Positions 1 through 8,199 of a DNA stretch of 64,000 nt are shown here, piece by piece. Numbering within the stretch: the first letter of the stretch is position 1; each line of letters begins with the position of its first letter. Below the pieces are notes generated by a model that did no database searches, was not told the origin of the DNA, and saw nothing but the letters and a program-made list of their open reading frames with translations. Source of the stretch: Flavobacterium ginsenosidimutans (GTDB lineage: Bacteria; Bacteroidota; Bacteroidia; Flavobacteriales; Flavobacteriaceae). Where the stretch lies: positions 186,001-250,000 of the forward strand of contig NZ_QJRJ01000081.1 of the NCBI RefSeq assembly GCF_003254625.1, read 5' to 3'. Position numbers and translations under genes: made by a program.

Positions 1-1
1 G

Positions 2-2974
2 TGTACTGCTGTATCCTTTGGACAAATAAAAATAAAAGGTACTGTTAAGGATAAAGCCAATGTGCCGATTCCAGGAGTAAATGTGATCGTGAAAGGAACT
101 TCAACATCGGGAGCAACTGATTTTGATGGGAATTACACCATCAGTGTTCCAAATAAAAATGCACAGATCGAATTTTCATTTGTAGGTTTTACTTCGCAGG
201 TTGTGCCAGTTGGAGATAAAACAGAGATTAGTGTAGTAATGCAAGAATCAAGTCAAGCATTAGACGAGATTGTAGTTGTGGGTTATGCTGCTGTAAAAAA
301 GAGCGACGTAACGAGTTCTATTTCTTCTGTAAAAGGAAAAGAATTACAGACTATGACTGTTGGTAACGTGACAGAATCATTACAAGGTAAAGTTTCTGGG
401 GTTCAGGTTGTAGGAGCTGGAGGTCCAGGAGCACAGCCAAGAGTTTTGATCCGTGGTATTTCTACGATCAATTTAAGTACAGATCCGCTTTATGTAGTAG
501 ACGGAATTCCGATGGGAACAAGCATTAACTTTTTGAGCAATAATGAGATCGAGTCTATGGAGGTTCTTAAAGATGCGTCTGCAAGTGCAATTTATGGTTC
601 TCGTGCTTCAAATGGAGTTATCTTAATTACAACTAAAAAAGGTAAAGTTGGAAAAACAAGATTCAATTTTGATTTGAGTTCTGGTATGCAGATCATGAAT
701 AATCCATATAATATGGCTGATGCCGAAGGTTATGCAACGATTATGAATACGGCATATAACAATTCAGGATATTCAGATTATTTGCCAAATCCTTCTCAAT
801 ACAAAGGAAAAACAACAGATTGGTGGAGAGCAGGAATTAGAACTGGTACGCCTGTAACAAATGCTTCTCTTGGAGTAACAGGAGGTTCAGATAAACATAC
901 TTATGCAGTTAGTTTAAACTATTACGATTCTGAATCTATGTACGGCATAGGTGGATGGGAGAGAGTAACAATGAGAATTGCAAATGATTTTAAATTCTCT
1001 GATAAATTCTCAGCAGGAATTACTTTAAACCCACGTTACGAAACTTATGGTTCGCCAAGCAACTGGGCAGATTTTGATAAAATTGATCCAATTACGCCAA
1101 TCTACAAACCAGCAGATCAATTAACTGGTTTAGAAAATGAGTACAGTATTTATGCAAGATCTCCATCGTATGTTTGGAATCCAGTTGCTGCTGTAAAACG
1201 TTATGATGATTATACAGATCAGTACAATTTAAATACAAACGGTTATTTACAATATACACCAATTAAAGGTTTGGTAATTCGTTCACAAGCTTCGATTGAA
1301 GTAGGTGATATCGTAAGAGATAAATTCAGTCCTGATTTTGTAATTGATGCCGCACACGAAAAAGCAGAAATCAACAGTGTTGAAAAATGGAATACTACTG
1401 ATGTTAATTGGACTTGGCAAAATACAGCTACATACAATAGAACATTCGCAGAAAAACATAATGCGTCTTTGATGATTGGTAATACCATGGAAGAATACAA
1501 CCAAAGCACACTTTGGGGATATGGCGAGGGAGTTCCAAACAACTCTGATTCGATGAGAGAATTAAATGCTGCTACTAAGAATCGTAACAGTAGCGGTACC
1601 AAAACATCAAGCTCTTTAATGTCTTATATTTCTCGTTTTTCTTATAACTATGATGAAAAATATTATTTCACAGGTACTTTCAGACGAGACGGTTCTTCTA
1701 AATTCATGGAAAACAACAAATGGGCAAACTTCCCTTCAGCTTCTGTTTCATGGAGAGTTTTGAATGAAGGTTTCATGGAATCTACAAAAGATCTTCTTAG
1801 TGATCTTAGATTTAGAGCTGGTTGGGGTAGAGTGGGTAACCAAAATTTACCAAGTGCGGTTTATCAGTCAAATATCGGGCAAGGATTTTATATCATAAAT
1901 GGAGAAGTAGTTGATACATCATATCCGTCAACAATGGCGAATAAAGATATCAAATGGGAAACTGTTGAAGATTTAAGTTTTGGACTTGATTTCGGATTAT
2001 GGAAAAACAAACTTTCAGGATCTTTAGAATACTACGAAAAGAAAACAAAGGATATGTTGTTCTTAAAACAGTTCCCAACTTACAGCGGATTCCCAGGATA
2101 TTCTACAATGTGGACTAACGTAGGTTCAATGAAATCTAATGGTATCGATTTATTGATTTCATATAAAGATAAAAGAGGAGATTTCTCTTGGGGTGCAGAT
2201 GTGACTTTTACAACTGTAAATGTAAAAATGTTGTCTTTATCTGCTGATGGCGAAAAGTTATACGGTTCAAGCAATAGAACATTAACAGTTGAAGGTGACG
2301 AACCTGGATATTTCTACGGATATGTTGCTGATGGATTATTCCAGAATCAAACAGAATTGAATTCTCACACAGATGAGCATGGTACAAAATTACAGCCTTA
2401 TGCACAAGTTGGAGATATTCGTTTTAAAGATGTTAATGGCGATGGAAAATTAGATGATAAAGACAGAACAAAAATTGGAAGTCCGTGGGCAGATTATAAT
2501 GTTGGTTTAAATTTAAATTTTGCTTACAAAGGATTTGATTTAGTAGCTAATTTCTATTCAAGTATTGGAAATGACCTTATCAATCAGAATATTTCAGATT
2601 TATACAATGGTGCAAGCTTAACAAACAAAGTAAGCGGATTAGATCAAATGGCTTGGCATGGAGAAGGAACTTCAAACTACATTCCTCGTTTGTCTAAAGA
2701 TGATAACAACGAAAACTTTACAAAGTTCTCTTCTTTTTATGTTGAAGACGGTTCTTACGTTCGTATGAAAAATTTACAAGTAGGATATTCATTCTACAAC
2801 AAATTCGGACTAGATAAATTAAGACTTTCTTTATCAGGACAAAACCTTTGGACATGGACAAACTATACAGGAGTTGATCCTGAAGTAGGTGGTGGAGTTT
2901 TAGGATCAGGATTTGGAGGATGGAACTATCCAGTACAGCCAACAATTTTGATGGGTCTTAATGTAGCATTTTAA
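2..2974 (+). CDS. SusC/RagA-type TonB-dependent outer membrane transporter, 5' end cut by window
   Basis: Outer-membrane glycan importer that works with the SusD next to it. The reading frame is open to the left edge: the residues before the first GTG at 62 read ..AVSFGQIKIKGTVKD.., which looks like the end of a signal peptide and the start of the carboxypeptidase-regulatory-like domain. The true start is therefore just outside the window and only about 20-30 residues are missing. The order is: N-terminal CarboxypepD_reg-like domain (GVNVIVKGT, DFDGNYTI), a plug domain with the RGISTI and YVVDGIP motifs and IYGSRASNGVILITTKKG, then a long beta-barrel ending in an aromatic-rich strand (MGLNVAF). 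Length over 970 residues is normal for SusC. The susD gene starts 12 bp downstream, so the two are co-transcribed. The family call is secure; the glycan is inferred from neighbours only. Confidence 0.95.
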   Translation, partial: CTAVSFGQIKIKGTVKDKANVPIPGVNVIVKGTSTSGATDFDGNYTISVPNKNAQIEFSFVGFTSQVVPVGDKTEISVVMQESSQALDEIVVVGYAAVKKSDVTSSISSVKGKELQTMTVGNVTESLQGKVSGVQVVGAGGPGAQPRVLIRGISTINLSTDPLYVVDGIPMGTSINFLSNNEIESMEVLKDASASAIYGSRASNGVILITTKKGKVGKTRFNFDLSSGMQIMNNPYNMADAEGYATIMNTAYNNSGYSDYLPNPSQYKGKTTDWWRAGIRTGTPVTNASLGVTGGSDKHTYAVSLNYYDSESMYGIGGWERVTMRIANDFKFSDKFSAGITLNPRYETYGSPSNWADFDKIDPITPIYKPADQLTGLENEYSIYARSPSYVWNPVAAVKRYDDYTDQYNLNTNGYLQYTPIKGLVIRSQASIEVGDIVRDKFSPDFVIDAAHEKAEINSVEKWNTTDVNWTWQNTATYNRTFAEKHNASLMIGNTMEEYNQSTLWGYGEGVPNNSDSMRELNAATKNRNSSGTKTSSSLMSYISRFSYNYDEKYYFTGTFRRDGSSKFMENNKWANFPSASVSWRVLNEGFMESTKDLLSDLRFRAGWGRVGNQNLPSAVYQSNIGQGFYIINGEVVDTSYPSTMANKDIKWETVEDLSFGLDFGLWKNKLSGSLEYYEKKTKDMLFLKQFPTYSGFPGYSTMWTNVGSMKSNGIDLLISYKDKRGDFSWGADVTFTTVNVKMLSLSADGEKLYGSSNRTLTVEGDEPGYFYGYVADGLFQNQTELNSHTDEHGTKLQPYAQVGDIRFKDVNGDGKLDDKDRTKIGSPWADYNVGLNLNFAYKGFDLVANFYSSIGNDLINQNISDLYNGASLTNKVSGLDQMAWHGEGTSNYIPRLSKDDNNENFTKFSSFYVEDGSYVRMKNLQVGYSFYNKFGLDKLRLSLSGQNLWTWTNYTGVDPEVGGGVLGSGFGGWNYPVQPTILMGLNVAF

Positions 2975-2986
2975 TAAAAAACGATC

Positions 2987-4588
2987 ATGAAAAAAATAAT
3001 AGTATCAATAATAACTTTTTCTCTATTAGCAGTTTCTTGCAGCGATTTTATTGAAAAAGAAGAAAGAGGAACACAAACTTTAGAGAACTATTTTCAGACT
3101 GTACAAGAGTGTGAAAATTATACAAACGAATTAACTCATAGGTTATTGCTTCCAAATGACTGGTGGACATTGATTGCTCCAAGAGTTACTAACGAAATGT
3201 CAACAGATGATGCTTGGATGGGAAATACAGGGCAAGACAGTGGTGCTCACAGACCATGTTCGCAATATCTGATTACTCCAGATAACATGGGAGATATGAA
3301 TAGTATTTATACTGCTCATTATTATACCATTCAATCGGCTAATATTGGTTTGGAGAAAATGGCATTATCGCCAATTACAGATGCTCAGAAAGACCAATAT
3401 ATGGGAGAATCATTATTCGTTCGTGCGTATTGCTACTACGAATTGGTGAATCTTTTTGGAGGAGTTCCAGTTTACACAAAATCATTAGGAACTGGAGATT
3501 TAACTTTAGAAAGAAATACTGCTGAAGAAGTTTATGCTCAAGTTGAAAGTGATCTTAAAGAAGCGGCTGCAAAATTAGAAAATGCTCCAGTAGCCAAAGA
3601 CGGAAGAATCAACAAATGGGCAGCTTATGCTTTATTAGCGAGAGTATCTCTGTTTCAAGAAAAATGGGCTGAAGCTAAATTATATTCTAATAAAGTTATT
3701 ACAGAAGGACCTTTTGCTCTTGAATCAGATTTCTTAAAAATCTGGGATGTAAACAATCATAACGGAATCGAATCTATTCTTGAAGCGCAATCATCATCTG
3801 TACAAGATAAATCTTTAGGATCTGCTCTTCCAACTTTATCAGGAGCAAGAGGAGAAGACAAAAAGAACTTTCCAAGTAATGATGCTGGAGACGTTCTTGA
3901 CGGTTGGGGATGGTGTATGCCAACAAGCGATTTAGAAAACGCATATCTTTCTGAAAATGATGAAATTCGCAGAAGAAGCACGATTACAAAATGGGGAGAA
4001 GCAGCTTACGGAGATGAGGTTTTAAACCCAACACACAAATTCAGTTTAAATGACAATAAATCTGGACGTATCTGCCGTAAATATTATATTCCAATTGCAA
4101 CTCGTCGTTCTTTAGATAAAAAAGATGGTCACTTACCACTAAACATTCCGTTGATTCGTTTGGCTGAAATGTATTTGACAAGAGCAGAAGCAAATTATCA
4201 TTTAGGAGGAGATGCTTTATCAGATATCAATGTTATTAGAGCTCGTGTAAAATTAGATCCAAAAACAGGAATTTCAGGACCAACTTTATTGAGACAAATC
4301 TATAAAGAGCGTCGTTTAGAATTGGCTTTTGAAGGACTTCGTTTATATGATATTCGTCGTGAAAAAGACCCAACAACAGGAAGACCAGTAATCGAATCAT
4401 TAATGGGACCAAACGGAACTTTTGTTCAGTATAACCTAAATTCTACAGATCCTTACGAAACAACCAATTTGAGAGAACCACAAGACAAAGGAATCAACTT
4501 TGATGCATCTAAACATTTATTATGGCCAATTCCGCAATTAGAAATTGACTTAAGTAATGGTTTAATCAAACAAAACCCAAATTATTAA
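2987..4588 (+). CDS. SusD/RagB family surface glycan-binding lipoprotein
   Basis: Surface lipoprotein that caps the SusC barrel and binds the glycan. A lipoprotein signal ends at Cys18 (LLAVSC), followed by an acidic SDFIEKEE stretch that resembles the lipoprotein surface-export signal described in Bacteroidota. The body has the SusD pattern: TPR-like helices (SLFVRAYCYYELVNLFGGVPVYT; AYALLARVSLF) and the C-terminal IRLAEMYLTRAEA and YKERRLELAFEGLRLYDIRR motifs, ending in LLWPIPQLEIDLS..IKQNPNY. 533 residues is typical. It lies 12 bp after susC and 1 bp before the first GH30 gene, so it is part of one operon. Confidence 0.96.
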   Translation: MKKIIVSIITFSLLAVSCSDFIEKEERGTQTLENYFQTVQECENYTNELTHRLLLPNDWWTLIAPRVTNEMSTDDAWMGNTGQDSGAHRPCSQYLITPDNMGDMNSIYTAHYYTIQSANIGLEKMALSPITDAQKDQYMGESLFVRAYCYYELVNLFGGVPVYTKSLGTGDLTLERNTAEEVYAQVESDLKEAAAKLENAPVAKDGRINKWAAYALLARVSLFQEKWAEAKLYSNKVITEGPFALESDFLKIWDVNNHNGIESILEAQSSSVQDKSLGSALPTLSGARGEDKKNFPSNDAGDVLDGWGWCMPTSDLENAYLSENDEIRRRSTITKWGEAAYGDEVLNPTHKFSLNDNKSGRICRKYYIPIATRRSLDKKDGHLPLNIPLIRLAEMYLTRAEANYHLGGDALSDINVIRARVKLDPKTGISGPTLLRQIYKERRLELAFEGLRLYDIRREKDPTTGRPVIESLMGPNGTFVQYNLNSTDPYETTNLREPQDKGINFDASKHLLWPIPQLEIDLSNGLIKQNPNY

Positions 4589-4589
4589 G

Positions 4590-6227
4590 ATGAGAATCTT
4601 TAATGCAACAAAAGTAAGTCTGCTGTGTGCAGGCTTGCTTTTAGCTAACACTTTATTGGTAGGTTGTGATTCTGAACCAAATAATTCAAATTCAGAAGAT
4701 ACTACAATTGCTAGTTTAAATGTAAATTTAGATATGAATCTTCAGACTATGGAAAGTTTTGGAGCTTCAGATGCTTGGCAATGTAATTTTATTGGAAAAA
4801 ACTGGCCTACAGATAAAAGAAATAAAATTGCTGATTTGCTTTTCAGCCAAGGTTTAGATGCTGATGGAAACCCAAAAGGAATTGGATTATCATTATGGCG
4901 ATTTAATCTTGGAGCTGGTAGTGCAGAACAAGGCGACGCAAGCGATATTACTGATGAATGGAGAAGATCAGAATGTTTTACTACAGACGGAGTTTCGTAT
5001 GATATGACAAAACAAGCTGGTCAGGTTTGGTTTATGAAAGCTGCAAGAGAACGTGGTGTAGATAAACTTTTAGCATTTGCAAACAGCGCTCCAGTTTATT
5101 TAACTCAAAACGGAAAAGCGTATGCTTCAATTAAAGAATTTTACAATTTAAAAGATGGTAAAATGTCTGATTTAGCCGATTTCTGGACAACTTCATTAGA
5201 TAAACTTAAAACAGAACACGGTTTAACAATAGATTATGTGAGTCCGTTTAATGAACCGCAATACGAGTGGGACGGTACAGGACAAGAAGGTTCTCCAGCA
5301 ACCAATGCGAATATTTACAGTTTTGTAAATGTTCTTTCTCCAAAATTACAATCAAAAGGATTGGATGCTAAAATTGTAGTAGGCGAAGCAGGAGCTTATG
5401 AACCATTATATAAAACGGTTTCAGGAAAGGAAAGCAGATCTAACCAAATTGATTATTTCTTTGCATCTAATTCTACTAAAAATATTGGTGGCTTAAGTAA
5501 TGTCAAAAAAACAATTTCTGGACATAGCTATTGGCAAGCTTGGCCGTTGAGCGAAATGATTTCATCAAGACAATCAGCAGCATCAAAAATTCAATCAGTT
5601 GGAAATGTTAGTCTTTGGTCATCAGAATATTGCGTATTAGAAAGTCCAGGGACTGATGAACTTCCAGGCGGAGCTGGTTCAGGAAGAGATTTAGGAATGT
5701 CACTAGCACTTTGGACAGCAAGAATCATCAGCACAGATATTGCAATTGGAGGCGTAACGTCTTGGCAATGGTGGACAGCAATTAGCCGCGGTGATTATAA
5801 AGACGGTTTAATTCACGTTGATGATGGAGCAAGCAATGGAGCAGGAAACGCTGATTATTGTAAAAATGACGGTTACATCAGAGATTCTAAGACGCTTTGG
5901 GCTTTAGGTAACTTTTCGTTCTTCGTAAAACCAGGAATGGTGAGAGTTCAAATTCCAAGTGTTGATAATTCAACCGCTTTAAATGATGTTATGGTTACGG
6001 CTTACAAAGACGCAACAAATAAAAAGTTGGTAATCGTTGCAGTAAACATGAGTAAATCAGCTAAAACATACAAATTGAATCTTTCAGGAGGAACGGTTAG
6101 CGATAATAAACTGACTCCTTATACCACTTCTGAAACTTTAAGTTTGAAAAAAGGAACAGCGGTAGACGCTTCGAATTTGGAAATTCCAGCAAGGTCAGTT
6201 GTGACTTATGTTGGAACATATAAATAA
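4590..6227 (+). CDS. GH30 family glycoside hydrolase, lipoprotein
   Basis: Predicted lipid-anchored endo- or exo-acting beta-glycosidase. A lipobox LVGC ends at Cys26. The catalytic barrel carries the GH30 acid/base motif SPFNEPQYEW (Glu222) and the nucleophile motif WSSEYCVLE (Glu346). The C-terminal part (about 455-545) has the beta-sandwich that GH30 enzymes pack against the barrel. The QEGSPATN stretch after the acid/base recalls endo-beta-1,6-galactanases of the family as I remember them, but beta-1,6-glucanase activity is also possible. It starts 1 bp after the susD stop codon, so it is probably the surface enzyme of the operon. The next gene is a close paralogue. Family call is firm; subfamily and substrate are inference. 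Confidence 0.9.
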   Translation: MRIFNATKVSLLCAGLLLANTLLVGCDSEPNNSNSEDTTIASLNVNLDMNLQTMESFGASDAWQCNFIGKNWPTDKRNKIADLLFSQGLDADGNPKGIGLSLWRFNLGAGSAEQGDASDITDEWRRSECFTTDGVSYDMTKQAGQVWFMKAARERGVDKLLAFANSAPVYLTQNGKAYASIKEFYNLKDGKMSDLADFWTTSLDKLKTEHGLTIDYVSPFNEPQYEWDGTGQEGSPATNANIYSFVNVLSPKLQSKGLDAKIVVGEAGAYEPLYKTVSGKESRSNQIDYFFASNSTKNIGGLSNVKKTISGHSYWQAWPLSEMISSRQSAASKIQSVGNVSLWSSEYCVLESPGTDELPGGAGSGRDLGMSLALWTARIISTDIAIGGVTSWQWWTAISRGDYKDGLIHVDDGASNGAGNADYCKNDGYIRDSKTLWALGNFSFFVKPGMVRVQIPSVDNSTALNDVMVTAYKDATNKKLVIVAVNMSKSAKTYKLNLSGGTVSDNKLTPYTTSETLSLKKGTAVDASNLEIPARSVVTYVGTYK

Positions 6228-6480
6228 GTTGCTAAGGGTCTAAGATGCTAAGATTCTAAGTTTAGAAAGATAAGAAGTATTGTGTGCAAACTTTGTCAAA
6301 GTTTTAAACTTTGACAAAGTTATTAACCACAAACTTGTCATCCCGACGGAGGAGGGATCTCCACAAGTAGCTCGACAAAGTAATGGGGGACTTGGTTGAT
6401 TTATTTACGAAGATTTCTCTTTCGGCGAAATGACAAAAGACGATAACAAAAATTACGTCAACACGAAAAATAATAATTAA
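6228..6480. repeat. Repeat-bearing intergenic stretch (palindrome and diverged ~100-bp element, copy A)
   Basis: Non-coding gap of 253 bp between the two GH30 genes. A run of CTAAG-type units (6232-6260) has an inverted counterpart at 8163-8186, on the other side of the second GH30 gene. An inverted repeat with 16-bp arms and a 1-nt centre lies at 6289-6321 (AACTTTGTCAAAGTTT and its complement). A diverged copy of the element found at 18769, 27241 and 46721 runs from TGTCATCCCGACGGAGG at 6336 to ATGACA near 6436. No clear promoter is visible, so the downstream GH30 may depend on read-through. Confidence 0.75.
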
Positions 6481-8064
6481 ATGAGAAAAATATATATCTC
6501 GCTTTTATTGGTAACAACTTCACTGACATTTGCACAGCGAACGGTTAGTATCAGCACAGATAATGTAGTACAAACCATGGACGGTTTTGGTGGCTCTGAT
6601 GCCTGGAGAACACAGTTTGTGGGTAAAAATTGGCCTGAACAGAAAAAAAATGCCATTGCAGATTTGCTTTTTAGTAAAGAAATCGATGCACAAGGAAATC
6701 CAAAAGGAATCGGACTTTCGATTTGGCGATTTAATCTTGGCGCAGGAAGTACAGAGCAAGGAGAAAACAGCAAAGTTTCGGACGAATGGAGAAGAAGCGA
6801 ATGTTTTTTGAATGCTGACGGGACTTATGATTTCTCAAAACAAGAAGGACAAAGATGGTTTTTGCAGGCGGCTAAAAAACGTGGAGTAGAAAAGTTTCTT
6901 ATTTTTACTAATAGTCCACCAGTTTATATGACTAACAACGGATTATCTTTTGCCTCTCAAAAGAATAAACTGAATCTAAAAGATGGTGCGATTCCAAAAT
7001 TTGCCGATTTCTTAGTTCAAAGTATTCAAGGACTGGAACAAAAAGAGGGAATAAAATTCGATTATGTTAGTCCGATAAACGAACCGCAATGGGAATGGAT
7101 GCCAAAACATGGAGACACCAATAGTCAGGAAGGAACGCCAGCAACCAATCAGGAAATATATGATTTGACCAAATCACTTTCAGAAAAATTGAAAGCAAAA
7201 AAAATAAACACCGAGATTGTAATTGCTGAAGCTGCTCAAATCGATTATTTGTATGAAAATGTAAATGCCGAAAACCGTGACAATCAAATTGATTATTTCT
7301 TTGGAAATACTAAAACGAATGTGACTAAATTTTCAAATGTAAAAAATGTAATTCTTGGACACAGTTATTTTACAACATGGCCAGTTGAAAGACAGGTTTT
7401 AAGTAGAAAATTAATTGCTAAAGAAGTCAAACAAAAAACAGGATTAAAATACTGGCAATCGGAATACTGTATTTTAGAAAACCCAGGAGAAGCAGAAATC
7501 CCTGGAGGTTCTGGCGGAGGAAGAGATTTAGGAATGCAGACTGCTTTGTTTGTAGCGCGTTTAATTCATAATGATATTGCAGTTGCCAATGCAGCTTCAT
7601 GGCAATGGTGGACCTCAATAACAAGAGTAGATTACAAAGACGGCTTGATCTATCTGGATGACGGAAAAAGTAACGGAGGAACTGCACCAGATTATGTGAG
7701 AAATGATGGAGAATTTCACGATTCAAAACTGCTTTGGGCTTTCGGAAATTATTCGCTTTTTGTTCGTCCAGGAATGTTGAGAGTTGATATTCCAAACCAA
7801 AATGAATTGGACAAAGCTAACGACGTAATGCTTACGGCTTACAAAGATGCTCAAAACAAAAAACTGATTGTAGTAGCAGTCAACTGCGGAAAATCAGCGC
7901 AGCAATACAAATTTGATTTATCAAAAGGAACTTTGAAGAACAATGAGTTCACACCTTACGTAACTTCTGACACATCAAACCTAAAAAGAGCCGAAGTTCA
8001 AAAAAATGGTAATCTAGAAATCCCAGCAAAGTCTGTAGTGACGTTTGTTGGAGAGCTACAATAA
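6481..8064 (+). CDS. GH30 family glycoside hydrolase, secreted paralogue of the preceding gene
   Basis: Second GH30 enzyme, co-linear with the upstream one along its whole length: the same VQTMDGFGGSDAWR start of the barrel, acid/base motif SPINEPQWEW (Glu201) and nucleophile motif WQSEYCILE (Glu328), the same LGMQTALFVARLIHNDIA and YKDGLIYLDDG segments, and the same C-terminal sandwich ending SVVTFVG. The difference is at the N-terminus: an ordinary signal peptide ending TFAQ and no lipobox, so this copy should be soluble in the periplasm or secreted. That suggests a division of labour, with one anchored and one free enzyme, or different product lengths. The duplication is old enough for clear divergence. 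Confidence 0.9.
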   Translation: MRKIYISLLLVTTSLTFAQRTVSISTDNVVQTMDGFGGSDAWRTQFVGKNWPEQKKNAIADLLFSKEIDAQGNPKGIGLSIWRFNLGAGSTEQGENSKVSDEWRRSECFLNADGTYDFSKQEGQRWFLQAAKKRGVEKFLIFTNSPPVYMTNNGLSFASQKNKLNLKDGAIPKFADFLVQSIQGLEQKEGIKFDYVSPINEPQWEWMPKHGDTNSQEGTPATNQEIYDLTKSLSEKLKAKKINTEIVIAEAAQIDYLYENVNAENRDNQIDYFFGNTKTNVTKFSNVKNVILGHSYFTTWPVERQVLSRKLIAKEVKQKTGLKYWQSEYCILENPGEAEIPGGSGGGRDLGMQTALFVARLIHNDIAVANAASWQWWTSITRVDYKDGLIYLDDGKSNGGTAPDYVRNDGEFHDSKLLWAFGNYSLFVRPGMLRVDIPNQNELDKANDVMLTAYKDAQNKKLIVVAVNCGKSAQQYKFDLSKGTLKNNEFTPYVTSDTSNLKRAEVQKNGNLEIPAKSVVTFVGELQ

Positions 8065-8075
8065 AAATGAAATTA

Positions 8076-8130
8076 GTTTCAAGTTTCAGGTTTCACGTTC
8101 GAAGTAAACTTGAAACCTGAAACCTGAAAC
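8076..8130. repeat. Inverted repeat of GTTTCA/TGAAAC units
   Basis: Arms at 8076-8095 and 8111-8130 pair at 19 of 20 positions around a 15-nt loop. Each arm is itself built of GTTTCAGG-like units. The stem follows the stop of the second GH30 gene by about 12 bp and could act as a transcript 3' structure, but no clean T-tract follows on the plus strand. Confidence 0.7.
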
Positions 8131-8199
8131 AAAAAAATAATTAAATAAACAAAAGAAGCTTAGATTCTCAGAATCTTAGCATCTTAGAACCTTAAAAAA

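Noticed and set aside
1243..1602. 119-residue minus-strand open frame within susC
   Set aside because: Antisense shadow of a clearly coding plus-strand gene; no family motif and hydrophobic low-complexity composition.
6587..6811. Alternative-frame plus-strand open frame within the second GH30 gene
   Set aside because: Overlaps the GH30 barrel in another frame; the GH30 frame is conserved with its paralogue.
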